Assembly (NCBI RefSeq): GCF_027244095.1
Contig: NC_069658.1
Location: 261,276,687 to 261,340,686 of the forward strand
DNA length: 64,000 nt
Source: Hemicordylus capensis
Lineage: Eukaryota > Chordata > Lepidosauria > Squamata > Cordylidae
Direction of reading: 5' to 3'
Shown: positions 11,530-21,800 of the stretch, one piece after another
How the letters are laid out: each line of letters begins with the position of its first letter
Position numbering within the stretch: position 1 is the stretch's first letter
Translations under genes and position numbers: made by a program
The notes under the pieces: model-generated
The model's input: the letters and a program-made list of their open reading frames with translations, nothing else
What the model was told of the DNA's origin: nothing
Database searches by the model: none

Positions 11530-11775
11530 AACGAATATTTATATGTTGGTTTTCAACCAAAATTCTCAAAGCAGTTTACATAGAAATAAATAAATAACAA
11601 GAAGGTCCCCAATCCCAAAAGGGCTCACAGTCTAAAAGTCAATAAGGTAGACAGCAGCAACAGCCCCGAGAAAGATGCTGTGCTAGGGCTGGATAGGGCC
11701 AGTTGCTCCCCCCCCCCTTGCTTAATATAAAGAGAATTGCCACTGTGAAAGTGCCTCTTTGCTCAGTGTGCCAGG
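11530..11775 (-). repeat. LINE 3'-end-type repeat (L2-like tail)
   Basis: Contains CAAAGCAGTTTACATAG, AAGGGCTCACAGTCTAAA, GGGCTGGATAGGGCCAGTTG and CCTCTTTGCTCAGTG. The same block recurs at 55475, 57670 and, inverted, at 60235. The L2-like assignment is from general resemblance and is tentative. Confidence 0.55.
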
Positions 11776-11871
11776 GAAACTGTACTTTTGTGTACATGAA
11801 GTGTCCACCTCTAAAGGAACAAGATTGTGTTCATCCTTTGTAATTGAACACAATTCTGGCCAAACTCCATG

Positions 11872-12176
11872 GCTGACATACTGTGCAGAAGATGGGAGGA
11901 CAGGGGCAGACCTGCCTGTGCTGCTGCAAGGATGTAAAAAATCAATCCGTGCTGCTGCGTCGATGGGTCTGTTCTGCTCCTACTCACTCCCGCACAAGCA
12001 GAGTCTGCAGTGATACTTCAACAATTCCCAATGGAAGTACCACTGCAGCCTCTGACTGCACGGGAGTTAATAGGAGCAGAACAGACCCACCAACACAGCA
12101 GCACAGCTTTGTTTACATCCTTGCAGCAACGCAGGCAGGCCTGTTGTTCTCCTCCGTTCTCTACGTGTATGTCAGT
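11872..12176. mobile_element. Foldback DNA transposon, GCTGACATAC family, copy 2
   Basis: The termini GCTGACATACTGTGCAG and GTATGTCAGT bound 305 bp. Long inner arms (GGGTCTGTTCTGCTCCTA against GGAGCAGAACAGACCC; TGCTGCAAGGATGTAAA against TTTACATCCTTGCAGCA) show the foldback shape. The flanking pentamers CCATG and CTGTG match only partly. Confidence 0.7.
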
Positions 12177-12479
12177 CTGTGCCTTTTGTTTTCTGACTAT
12201 CCAGCCTGAGGAAATGTCTTGGGCTACTAGCTATTTTTTAAAAAATGCATCCAGCACTTTAAACACCAGCTTGTTCAAATTTCCTCTTCCCTTTCTTTTC
12301 CATCCATCACAGAACTAGACAGTACCCCTCCCAGCAAGGCTCCTAACAACCTCCCCCCACCACACACACACACCCCTGCAAATGCATTTCAAGTGGTTGT
12401 TTACACAATCGGAACTCCCTGAAAATGTTGAAGTCTCTTGGCAACACCTTGCTAACATAGGTTAGGTGACAGATAGTGG

Positions 12480-12655
12480 CTACATACATATGGTGCTACT
12501 TTATACCAAGCCAGATCACTGGTATAGCTATTTCACTATTGTCTGCATGGATGGGCAGCAATTCTGTATGTCAGGCAGGGGTATGTTGTAGCCCTGCTAC
12601 TCAAACCTTTTTAGCTGGAGCTACCAGGGGTTAAATCTGGGACTTTGTGCATGAA
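12480..12655 (-). repeat. Diverged tRNA-type SINE
   Basis: A degenerate inverse copy of the SINE 3' module (TACCAAGCCAGATCACTGGT, CACTATTGTCTGCA). The assignment rests on weak similarity. Confidence 0.35.
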
Positions 12656-12800
12656 ATCATAAGAACAGCCCTGCTTGAACAGGCCCAAGGCCCATCTAGT
12701 CCAGCATCCTGTTTCGCACAGTGGCCCACCAGATGCCACTGGAAGCCACAGACAGGAGTTGAGGGCGTGCCCTCTCACCTGCCATTACTCCCCTGCAACT
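12655..12800 (-). repeat. CR1 LINE 3' end fragment
   Basis: CATAAGAACAGCCCTGCTTG, CCATCTAGTCCAGCATCCTG and CACAGTGGCCCACCAGATGC are the inverse of the CR1 3' end seen at 46430 and 30720. Confidence 0.75.
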
Positions 12801-14990
12801 GGTACTCAGAGGCATCCTGTACTGTTACTGAGATTTCATCAACATGTATTTTTAAAGGGACATCATTTCTCACTCTCAGGCAGATTGCAACAGGGTTTAA
12901 ACTGTTGACCATGGTTCTAAAGAGCAGTAAGGGCTGCATTCATCTTGTGCCTGCTGTCTCACAGTGAGCTACTTCCACTGCTTCATTTCCCTGCTTGTGA
13001 TTTAAAACACTTGTAAGGAAGCAGCCAGGGACTAGTCAAAGAGACAGAGCTTTGTAAAACTGGAAAGGTCAGGCTGCAAGGCTGACGAATTTAGGTTGAC
13101 CATCTGCAAACCTGGAGCCTCTGTCACTTTAAGAGGACACAGGAAGAGAGTGTGCAGCAACAGCAGCACTTCCTGCTCCACCACTACTGCACCTCCCTCT
13201 TTGCCCATCTTTCTTTTCAGGCTGTAGGAGTGAAACGTTGGAGACAGAGCTGACTGAAATATAGAGGCAGGCGGGGCCACTGTAGTGGACCCTCTGTGCT
13301 TCTGCACTCTTAAAAGTGACAGGCAAAATCCCTGGGTTTCCTCCAGGCAAGTTGAGCTAGATGAATTCCACGCCTTCCCCTAGTCCTCAACAGGAATAAA
13401 GAGGCAGAATATGTAGCTGTGAGATCCAGCAATGCTATATCCCTCTCAGTACTGCTTATTAGTTTTGGATTTTGCTTTTTACATTTAGCGGGACACAACA
13501 GAATAAATCCAACACAATTCAGGGACAGTGTTCTGCTCAGTGAAACTGAAATGATACCAGTTCCCCAGGAGTACTCGCTCACCGACTTGTATTCTGTTTC
13601 TCCCAAGAAAATTTTGCTGGTTGGAAATCTGCAAATGAATGGATAGGGAGAAACCTGTTGTTTTCAGGTTCCACTGTGTAACCTGTGGAAACCATGAGAG
13701 ACATCAGTGGTCCTCAATAACACTTTAACATACGGTCACGGGAGGTTTTCTAAAACCTTAAAACATACACAGCAAACCTCTATTACAATTTTGGCTGTGC
13801 TGACTGCGAGGTTCAATTTTTGCTGTGTAAGTTGGTATTTTGAGGGTATGAATCGGGCATAGTGAGACAAATGGGCCCTGAGACGAAAAGGGCCCCTGTC
13901 CCCCACATCTTCAGAGAGGTACAAGGTGGGGATCACCCTGCTAGTGCCTCCCCCCGCAGGGGCCCTGGGACATTTGTGTCCCCCACTTGTCCAACTGCAA
14001 TGACACCCATGCTGAGTGTGTGCTCACATAAGAACCCCGACCTTCTGCTGGGGTAATATATGCTCCTGCTCATAACCACTGTTGCCAATCTGCTGCTACT
14101 TGTGCACCAGTATACATCTTAAGGGGCTTACTGACTGCATGGACACAGCAGATCACATAATCAACATACTAGTATGCAGCTAATTTGTTTTGCCTAGGTG
14201 ACGACCTCACAGCTGGTGAGGCCTGGAAGCCAGGGGAGATGGAGAGAACACATTCCCATTGCCCAGGCTGCTGTGCCATGAGTTGCCTTGCTGCCCTGAT
14301 GGATTCATTGTCCACCCGCACTGCATGGCAAGGGACATTGCCCCAGATCTACCTTTTGCCATGATCTATGTATGATGCATCATCCAGTGGGACAGAATAT
14401 GGATGGTGACAAGCGTTGCACTGAAAGTGATGCAGTTTGAATAGATGAACTCTCCACATCCTCAACACGTAAAGTTTCCACATCCTTTTGGAACAGGTTG
14501 TAACACATACACCAAGTGAGGGGCACATTTCATGGGGGCCAAACATATTTGCAAAATGTGCCCTCCCCCAACACACATGTGCACACACACTTTGGCTCAG
14601 CACAACTATCAGGTAGATATTTCTCTTTTGGGGGACCTCTCTTAAGTTAGTGTGGGAATATTCAAACTTTTGAATTACACAGTTCAACTTCTCTCCACCA
14701 CGGTTTCTAGTTACACTGGAATCTCCACTGTAAAGATATAGAGACTGTGAGGGAGCATTTTACAAACAAAACTCCTTCCACTGACTTTATCAGATGGTGA
14801 CACAGGCAGACATGTGCATGAAACTGATGCGGAGGATGACATTGCCACATTATAACAGTTTAGTTCTGGGCATGCTGGAAATTCTGTGTGACTCAGAAGT
14901 CTGCATCTTTCCACCCTAACCAGATCGTTCAGTCAAAACCAACACACAAAATACTGACCAAGTATATATTGCACTGCTCTGTGGTTGTAC
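12801..14990. other. Intergenic stretch with nothing recognised
   Basis: No exon with family similarity, no RNA gene and no repeat that I could name. Confidence 0.35.
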
Positions 14991-14997
14991 AAGGCGG

Positions 14998-15414
14998 TGT
15001 CAGGAAGCTGAGCTGTGGGCCACGGTCACGGGGCAGGGGCACAAGTTCCAAGCCTGGAATGGGAGAGCCAGAAACATGTCCGGGATCGAGCCAGGCAGAC
15101 GACCAGGAGTCAAAAGGTCTTGACTCATGTCCCCCAATAGTCGGGGACAAGCTGGGAGCCAGGCCAAGGAGCCAGAGGATCAAGCAGGTCTTGTAATCAG
15201 GAGTCAGAGACAGGCCAACGGTCAAACCAAGCAAACAGGAGAAACAATGAGCCAATCACACCACAAACACGTGAGCCTTGATATGAAGAAGGTAGCTTCA
15301 AACAAGAAGCCTCTTATACCTGGTCTGGCAGGGAGCCAATGATAGGCCTCACAGGGCAGGGCCAGCATAGGGTTTAGATGCTCAAAAACTGCTGCAATGC
15401 AGCAAGTCATCACA
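14998..15414 (-). mobile_element. Candidate solo LTR (fossil)
   Basis: A 417 bp block with TG...CA ends on both strands. Read on the - strand it has a CCAAT-like GATTGGC and a TATAAGAGG box in promoter order. No internal coding region is attached. A Gypsy-like LTR is possible; the family is not proven and the age appears moderate. Confidence 0.4.
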
Positions 15415-15497
15415 AGGGGCAGTGTGGAACAAAGTCCTTACAATAGGGAACTCTACCGGCAGTCCGCTTCCTGCATCCTGTGGAATGACAAGCTCAG

Positions 15498-15990
15498 TGG
15501 GAGCAATTTGCTTTGCATGCAGAAGGTCTCAGGTACAAATCAGGTGCCTCCAGGTAAAGCTGAAACTCTGGAGAGCTGCTGCCAGTCAGTGGCTGACATA
15601 CAGAGCAAGGATGTACCAGTGCTAGGAGACAGCAACCTAAGAGGCACACCCACCTAACTGCACTGATGTAAAAGGAAAGTAGGCATTTCTGATGTTCTCC
15701 CTGTTCTAAGGAAGCCCTGAAGGCTGCACAATCATCAGGAACATGTTTTCAGGTGGCACAAGAGGGCTTCCTGAGCAAGGGGAGGGTTTCAAAAATTGCT
15801 GCTTCCCTGCTGCAATTATCTGAAAAGAGCAAACAACAATCAGTGATTTCAGAGAACTGTAATCACTGCAGTCATCTGAAAAGTTCTCCTAGGCTGCTCT
15901 CTCCTTGCATCCTTGCTCTGTATGTCAGCCAGTGTAGACAATACTGAGCTAGATGGACCAATGGTCTGAATCAGTAGGATAGCTTTCTAT
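15498..15990 (+). repeat. tRNA-derived SINE split by a transposon
   Basis: GTGGGAGCAATTTGCTTTGC, CTCCAGGTAAAGCTG and GAGAGCTGCTGCCAGTCAGTG form the left part. GTAGACAATACTGAGCTAGA to CAGTAGGATAGC forms the right part. The gap is filled by the element at 15592-15929. Confidence 0.8.
15592..15929. mobile_element. Foldback DNA transposon, GCTGACATAC family, copy 3
   Basis: 338 bp bounded by GCTGACATACAGAGCAAGGA and its perfect inverse complement, with further inner similarity (AGGAGACAGCAACCTAAGAG). It is flanked by an exact 5 bp duplication CAGTG (15587-15591, 15930-15934). Removing the element and one CAGTG restores the SINE consensus across the join, so the borders are certain. No coding capacity is visible. 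Confidence 0.85.
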
Positions 15991-16156
15991 GTAACCGTTT
16001 CGGTCCAAGACTGCTAGCTTGCAAAAGGTACCAAAAGGAAGACCATGGCTATAATCTTTTACTAAGGTTGGAAATATTCGGCCAAGTTGGCATTTAAATA
16101 GAGTGCTGGGCTTGCATCCTTTTTATGTCAATTACTAGGTTTTATACCGTATTTTT

Positions 16157-17557
16157 AGAATTTAATAGATGCAAAGGAAAGAGGTGGTCTTACCTTGCCA
16201 GACTTAAGGTTGTATTTTGAGGCTGTTTGTTTGACGTGGCTAAAAGAATGGATAACATTAAGAAACCCTAGAATACTTGACTTGGAAGGATTTGATAGAA
16301 GGTTTGGATGGCACTCATATCTGTGGTATGAAAAAAGCAAAATACATAAAGACTTTTTGAACCATTATGTAAGAAGGAGTTTAATGAGGGTGTGGCTAAA
16401 ATATAAAAATTGGTTGGAACCTAAAACTCCGTTATGGATATCTCCGATTGAAGCCTTATCACGTAAAGAAGTAAATATGCAAACGCATTGGGGTACTTAT
16501 AGGGATTTGTTATATTTCCAGGAAAAGGACTGTAAGTTAAAAAGTTTAACTGAAATACAAAATTTGGTTAGAGATTGGTTTCAGTATCATCAGTTAAATG
16601 AAATATATAAGGATTTTAAAGTTGGATTTGAGGATCAGATTTCGAGCTTTGAGAAGGAATTATGTGAAAATGATGAAAAATTAGTTTCTAAAATATATAA
16701 ACTTCTACTTTTGGAAGAGACAAGAGAGGAAGTGGTTAAAACGACCATGATAAAGTGGGGTCAAGATGTGGGTCATAATATAGAAATGGCAGCCTGGGAA
16801 AAATTATGGAAAACTGATTTAAAATTTACTGCATGTTATGCTTTTAAAAGAAAATTATTATAAAATGATGTATAGATGGTATCTGACACCAAAAAATTTG
16901 GCATTAATGTATAAAAATGTTTCAAACAAATGTTGGAAGTGTGGACACTCTGAAGGCACTTTTTTTCATATGTGGTGGACCTGTGGGAAGGCTAAAGCCT
17001 ATTGGGATATGATATATGATGAGTTAAAGAAAATATTTAAAATGACATTTCCTAAGAAGCCAGAATCCTTCCTGCTGGGGATAACACAAGGTGTAATTTC
17101 TACAACTAACTTAACATTTTTTATGTACGCTTCTACGGCAGCCAGAATAATATATGCACAGAAATGGAAGAGTAATGAACTGCCTTCAAAAGAGGATTGG
17201 CTGATAAAAATTTTGGAATATGCGGAGATGGCAAAACTCACAACACTGATAAGAGATCAAAATTTGGAAGGCTTCAAAGAAGATTGGAAATCATTCTTGT
17301 TGTATCTAAAGGATAAATTCCCTACTATGGACTTTACAGCAGGGTTTGAAATTTAGTAAAAAACTGCAGGTTGGGTAGATTAACTGTGTTTGTAAGGGTT
17401 TAAATTTATGTTTTGAATTATTATTATAGCAAGGGTAAACTCTATAGCCGATGATTCACGAAGAGAGGTGTGCGGGAAGTCCACTTTTGTGTATATTGTA
17501 ATGAATGAAAATATTACTATTGTTAAAATCAATAAAAATCGAATTTGGAGAAAAAAA
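16157..17557 (+). mobile_element. 5'-truncated L1 LINE (ORF2 C-terminus)
   Basis: Two overlapping frames (16195-16863 and 16838-17356) code the L1 ORF2 C-terminal region: LPDLRLYFEAVCLTWLKEW, then CWKCGHSEGTFFHMWWTCGK, a Cys/His block typical of L1 ORF2. The switch between frames near 16840-16860 is a frameshift. A short 3' UTR with AATAAAAATC leads to an A-run at 17551-17558. Target duplications AGGTTTTATACCGTATTTT and AGGTTTTATACCATATTTT (from 16137 and 17558) flank it. It inserted into the left terminus of the transposon ending at 18095. It is fairly young but dead. Confidence 0.85.
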
Positions 17558-17567
17558 AGGTTTTATA

Positions 17568-18095
17568 CCATATTTTATGGAGTATAAGACACACTTTTTC
17601 CCTTGAAAAACAACCGCCCAAATTCAGGTGCGTCTTGTACTCCGGGGAGAAGTTGGAAGTTAGGCTTGTCGGGAAAGAGAGGGGGGGAGGAGGAGGAGGA
17701 TGGGCAAGCAGGGAGGATTCGCTTCCCACCTCCGTTCCTCTCTCGCTGGGGCCAGCCGGGAGCATCCTAGTCAGCCCGCCCGCCGCCCCCTTCCCCAGGC
17801 TCCCTCCGGTTGCCGCTCCGATGCTTCTGCAGTGAGGGAGGCTGCTGCCCGCCGGCGGCTGCAATGAACCACCACCAGCGGCTGCCGCCACCGTGGGTCA
17901 CCAACGTGGGCTCGCTGCTGCTCACCCCGCAAGAGAACGAAAGCAAGAGGACAGAGCGGGGCGCGGTGGAAGGGCTTGGAGGGGAGATGGAGGCGAGAGG
18001 CGAAGGAAAGCTCAGAGAAGGAAAACTCTCAAAAACTGGATTAAATTTAAGGTGCGTCGTATAGTCCGTAGCGTCTTATAGTCCGTAAAATACGG
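17568..18095. mobile_element. TA-flanked TIR transposon with GC-rich cargo
   Basis: The left end CCATATTTTATGGAGTATAA and the right end TTATAGTCCGTAAAATACGG are inverted repeats flanked by TA. Subterminal copies of GGTGCGTC occur on both sides. The L1 target duplication repeats its first bases at 16148-16156. The interior (about 17640-18010) is strongly GC-rich and coding-like: an ATG at 17863 opens MNHHQRLPPPWVTNVGS. The ends are AT-rich in contrast. The superfamily is not proven; TA targets fit Tc1/mariner-like elements. Confidence 0.65.
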
Positions 18096-18447
18096 TAGTC
18101 GTTACATGCTCTAGATATGAAAGCTCAAGGCAGGCTGCGTTGCAACAGCCACCAACACAGACAGCACAGACTGCTCTTCCACACATTTGTCTACTAATGG
18201 ATACTGGCTATGATAATCAAGAAAGGAATCGCCATGCAGTACACCTCTGATTTCCAGAGGCTGCAGTCAAAGAATGGGGGTGCGAGGTGGTGTCTATCAC
18301 CCTGTGAGCTTCACAGTGTGCTTGCTTGGCCAATGTCAGAGAGAGAGTGCTGGATTCAGTGGATCCGCAAGATCAATCTCACGTTCTCATCCTTTCAGTC
18401 ATGCCCTGCTCACAGTGATGGAGGCAGGCCAGGAAATAAACATCACC

Positions 18448-18453
18448 TTTATT
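18448..18453 (-). terminator. GNL1: GNL1 poly(A) signal
   Basis: TTTATT on the + strand reads AATAAA in the gene direction, 91 bases past the GNL1 stop codon. Cleavage is expected near 18425-18435. Confidence 0.75.
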
Positions 18454-18543
18454 GATATACAGCGACTCTGGAGCTTGGGAATGAACATGGGGGATGCGGG
18501 GAGCAGGGCCGTCCCCTCTCAGTCTGTCCAGTAGGGAGAGCTG

Positions 18544-18830
18544 CTAACATTCATCCTCCCCAAGCAAAGCAAACAAGTTTTGGCCAGCGAGCTTTCCCTT
18601 CCTGGAAGGAACCGGCTGGCTGGGCCCACTCTTTGGTGCAGAGAGCGGTTCCTCTTCCTCGCCTTCTTCATCAGCATCCCGGTCTTTCTCGTCATCCTCC
18701 TCTTCTCCCGAGCTGGAGATCTCATCTTCCTCCTCCTCCTCTTCCTCACCAGAGCTACGCTTACTGTCATGGCGGTGAGCCTCCTGCAAAGCGGCAACCT
18801 CGGCAGTCTCAGGGTGATGCTCCCACATGG
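18544..18830 (-). CDS. GNL1: GNL1 exon 12 with stop
   Basis: Acceptor ttgcag|CC at 18830. It codes for MWEHHPETAEV, a glutamate-rich run, SSSGEEEDDEKDRDADEEGE, and the conserved end LLGEDEC; the stop TAG is at 18544-18546. The acidic tail is typical of GNL1. Confidence 0.95.
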
Positions 18831-21800
18831 CTGCAAGGAACGAGAGGAGCAGGAGACACAACTTCAATGGCACAGCATTATCAAGGGGTCATTCTGTCCA
18901 CTTGCCTGCCCAAAGGGGAGAGGCAGAGCACTGTGGAAGACACTAAAAACTCCACCTTCTGATCTCTAAGAAGTCTGTCCCTCTACATTCCAGTTAAATG
19001 TCTTCTGAGATTTCACTGGAGTCCTAAAACAACAGAATACAGGAGGACCTTGATATCCATGGATTCATTATCCGCGGATTCGTGTATCTGCGGTTGGGTA
19101 AGACACCTGACCTCAGCATGCATGGGGGGGGGTGTAAGGCAGGGGACCACATCGACCTCGCATATCCGCAAATTGGAGGGTGGCCAGAAATGACCAGAGA
19201 GGTCATTTCTGGCTACCATTTTTTTTTGGAGCCTCAAAATGGCTCCTTTTAACAAAATAAAAGGTGGATTTTGGCCAACTTGGGGGCATTCTGGGGCACA
19301 GCATGACTCAGAGGGAGCAACTAAGTACAGCAGGCAGCTTCCCCCTGCATCCCCCGCCCCCTGCAAAAATCAATGTTTTGGAGATGTTTCCCCCAACCAG
19401 GAACCTAACCCCCAATTCCCCATTGCCTGGATATTCACAGTTTCCGTATCCGCAGTCGTACCGAGGAATGGAACCCACGTGAATATCGAGGTCCTCCTGT
19501 ATTAGAACTGGAAGGGGCCTTGAAAGTCCTCTAGTCCAACCCCTTGTTCAGTGCAGGAATCTGCTAGAGCATGCCTGGCTGGTAGCCATCCAGCCTCTGA
19601 AGATCTCTAGCAAAGGAGAGCCCACCACTGGGAAGAAGCACACTGTTCCAGTCCAACAGCTCTTCCACTTCGTGAATTCCTTCTAATGTCTAGTTTAAAA
19701 TTTGCTCCCTTGTGATTTTGCTAGGCATTGTCCACAGACTTTAAAGCTTCCCTTAAGGGCTAGAAATGTGCATTTTTATTTTTAAAGAAGGAGAGGGGGA
19801 GAAAACTTAGATTATCAGGCTGATGAATTCTTGACAGTACAAAATTCCTGGCATTTGAGGTGCCATCAGAGAATCCGCAGGACCTTGGACTTCCTTTTAA
19901 GCTTTTATTCTACATGTGCGTTAAGAAGCACTACAACCCCACAAAGCTAGCTGCAACATCTTTCCCATCCTGGTTCTCCTCAACCAAAATAAAGTGCAGT
20001 ATTGCAGATCCCAACAAGAAACCAAGGCTGTCCAGGAAAGTTGAGAGGGCAACAACCAAGAGAATCAGAGAATGTACTGCAAATTCCAAACATGGTTCTC
20101 CCCACCTCTACCCTCACCCCTCAGAGTGGTTCTCCCCACTTCTAACGTCACCCCCGCCCAAAAAATTGCACTTATAAGTCCAGGCTCCTAGTATCCACAC
20201 AGCGTTCTACTCAATTAGATGTCCTTCTTCCACAATTTCAGACTTCTGCCCTTCACCCTTTAGGAATGCTGACTAACCTCCCACAGGGCCCTGCTCCCTA
20301 GGTGGGAACATAGGAAGCTGCCATATACTGAGTCAGACTATTGGTCTATCTAGCTCAGTATTGTCTTCACAGACTGGCAGCAGCTTCTCCAAGGTTGCAG
20401 GCAGGAATCTCTCTCAGCCCTATCTTGGAGAAGCAAGGGAGGGAACTTGGAACCTTCTGCTCTTCCCAGAGCAGCTTCATCCCCTGAGGGGAATATCTTG
20501 CAGTGCTCACACATCAAGTCTCCCATTCAGATGCAACCAGGGTAGACCCTGCTTAGCTAAGAGTACAAGTCATGCTTGCTACAAGACCAGCCCTCCTCTT
20601 CCCTAAAGGTACCTTTCTTTGAAGTGTAGCCCGGGGGCCGCATGCAGACACAGAGGCGTCCATCCACTGCCAGGCGCAGAAGGCTGTTGGCTGCTCGGTA
20701 TACATCGTTGCGGGCCCCTTTGGCGGTCTTGTAGCCTCGTTTCTCAGCCCAAGCTAAAATAAGAGGCACGGTTGGTGTCAGAACCAGACCTATTCTGTCA
20801 ATTGCACCCTGTGCTGAGTTTTCCCCTCATCACTGCATTATACACACAGAATCCTCACAGCACCATCTACTATTTTACCTTCACAAATATCCCAGGCACA
20901 CCAGGGGGGTTCAGGTTTGCCATGTTCCACATCTGGATGCTTCAGCTTGAGCAAGGCCTGGATGGGAATTCGAACAGCCATGTGCCCCACAGAAGTGTAG
21001 GGCTCCTGGATTTGGGAAATAGGGTAGATACCAGCCAGGATCTAGAATGAGAAAGAGGACATGTTGGTTGCAGGTGCTTACCAATACCATCCATCACCAG
21101 CAGGAGGCAGGCTAAGAAGCTAGAGCAAAATTTTCCTTTTGGGATCTTTAAGAATCCAACTTCACATTACACTTCCCTCCATTTGTGGACAAAACTGAGG
21201 GGCCTACATTCTTCTCTAACACCAATGCCATCCCCAGGTTACAAAAGAGAACCCCCGAGACCTGCTTACTGCATCTCTCATACGTCTTCACATAAAACAG
21301 GAAGTAAGAGCCCTAGTTCATAACCCTTTCATATCTCCCTGAACAAGGAAGAGCTTCCAGAGGTCCCAGCTTGTCCTGCCATGAAACATTCCCTTCCTTT
21401 GCCACAGGGCCAAGTGGTCAGAACGCTGGATCTTCACTGGCTCCTGACTCATTTCTGGATACAATTCAAGGAGGAGGTCATCATGGCTTTTAAAGCCCTC
21501 TAAGGACTGCCCCCTCCCATACAAGCCTGCTCACTCATTACAATCGTCAGCAGAGGCTTGGCTTTGCTGTCACTAGAGGCACAACTGTTTGCGACACATG
21601 ACGGAGCTCTTTCGGCCATGGCAGCTTAGTGGTGAAATTCCCTGCTTCTAGGAGCTTGAATGGCCCCTACACACTAGCATTTAACCTGAGTTGTGCTGCT
21701 TGCCTGCCTTGTTGCTGCTGCCTCCAAGTAAACTTTTCTTGTTGTTATGCTTCTCTTATCATAATTGTCAGTCATGACTAAGTCCTGTTGAAATTAATGG

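Noticed and set aside
16195-17356. Two long frames that might be a host gene
   Set aside because: They match the L1 ORF2 C-terminus, end in an A-tail and are flanked by a target duplication.
18544-18969. + strand frames opposite GNL1 exon 12
   Set aside because: They are shadows of the acidic (GAG/GAA-rich) exon read in reverse.
20520-20604. 5S rRNA-like sequence (AGCTAAGCAGGGTC type)
   Set aside because: It is the head of a dispersed SINE and lacks a full 120-base 5S gene.
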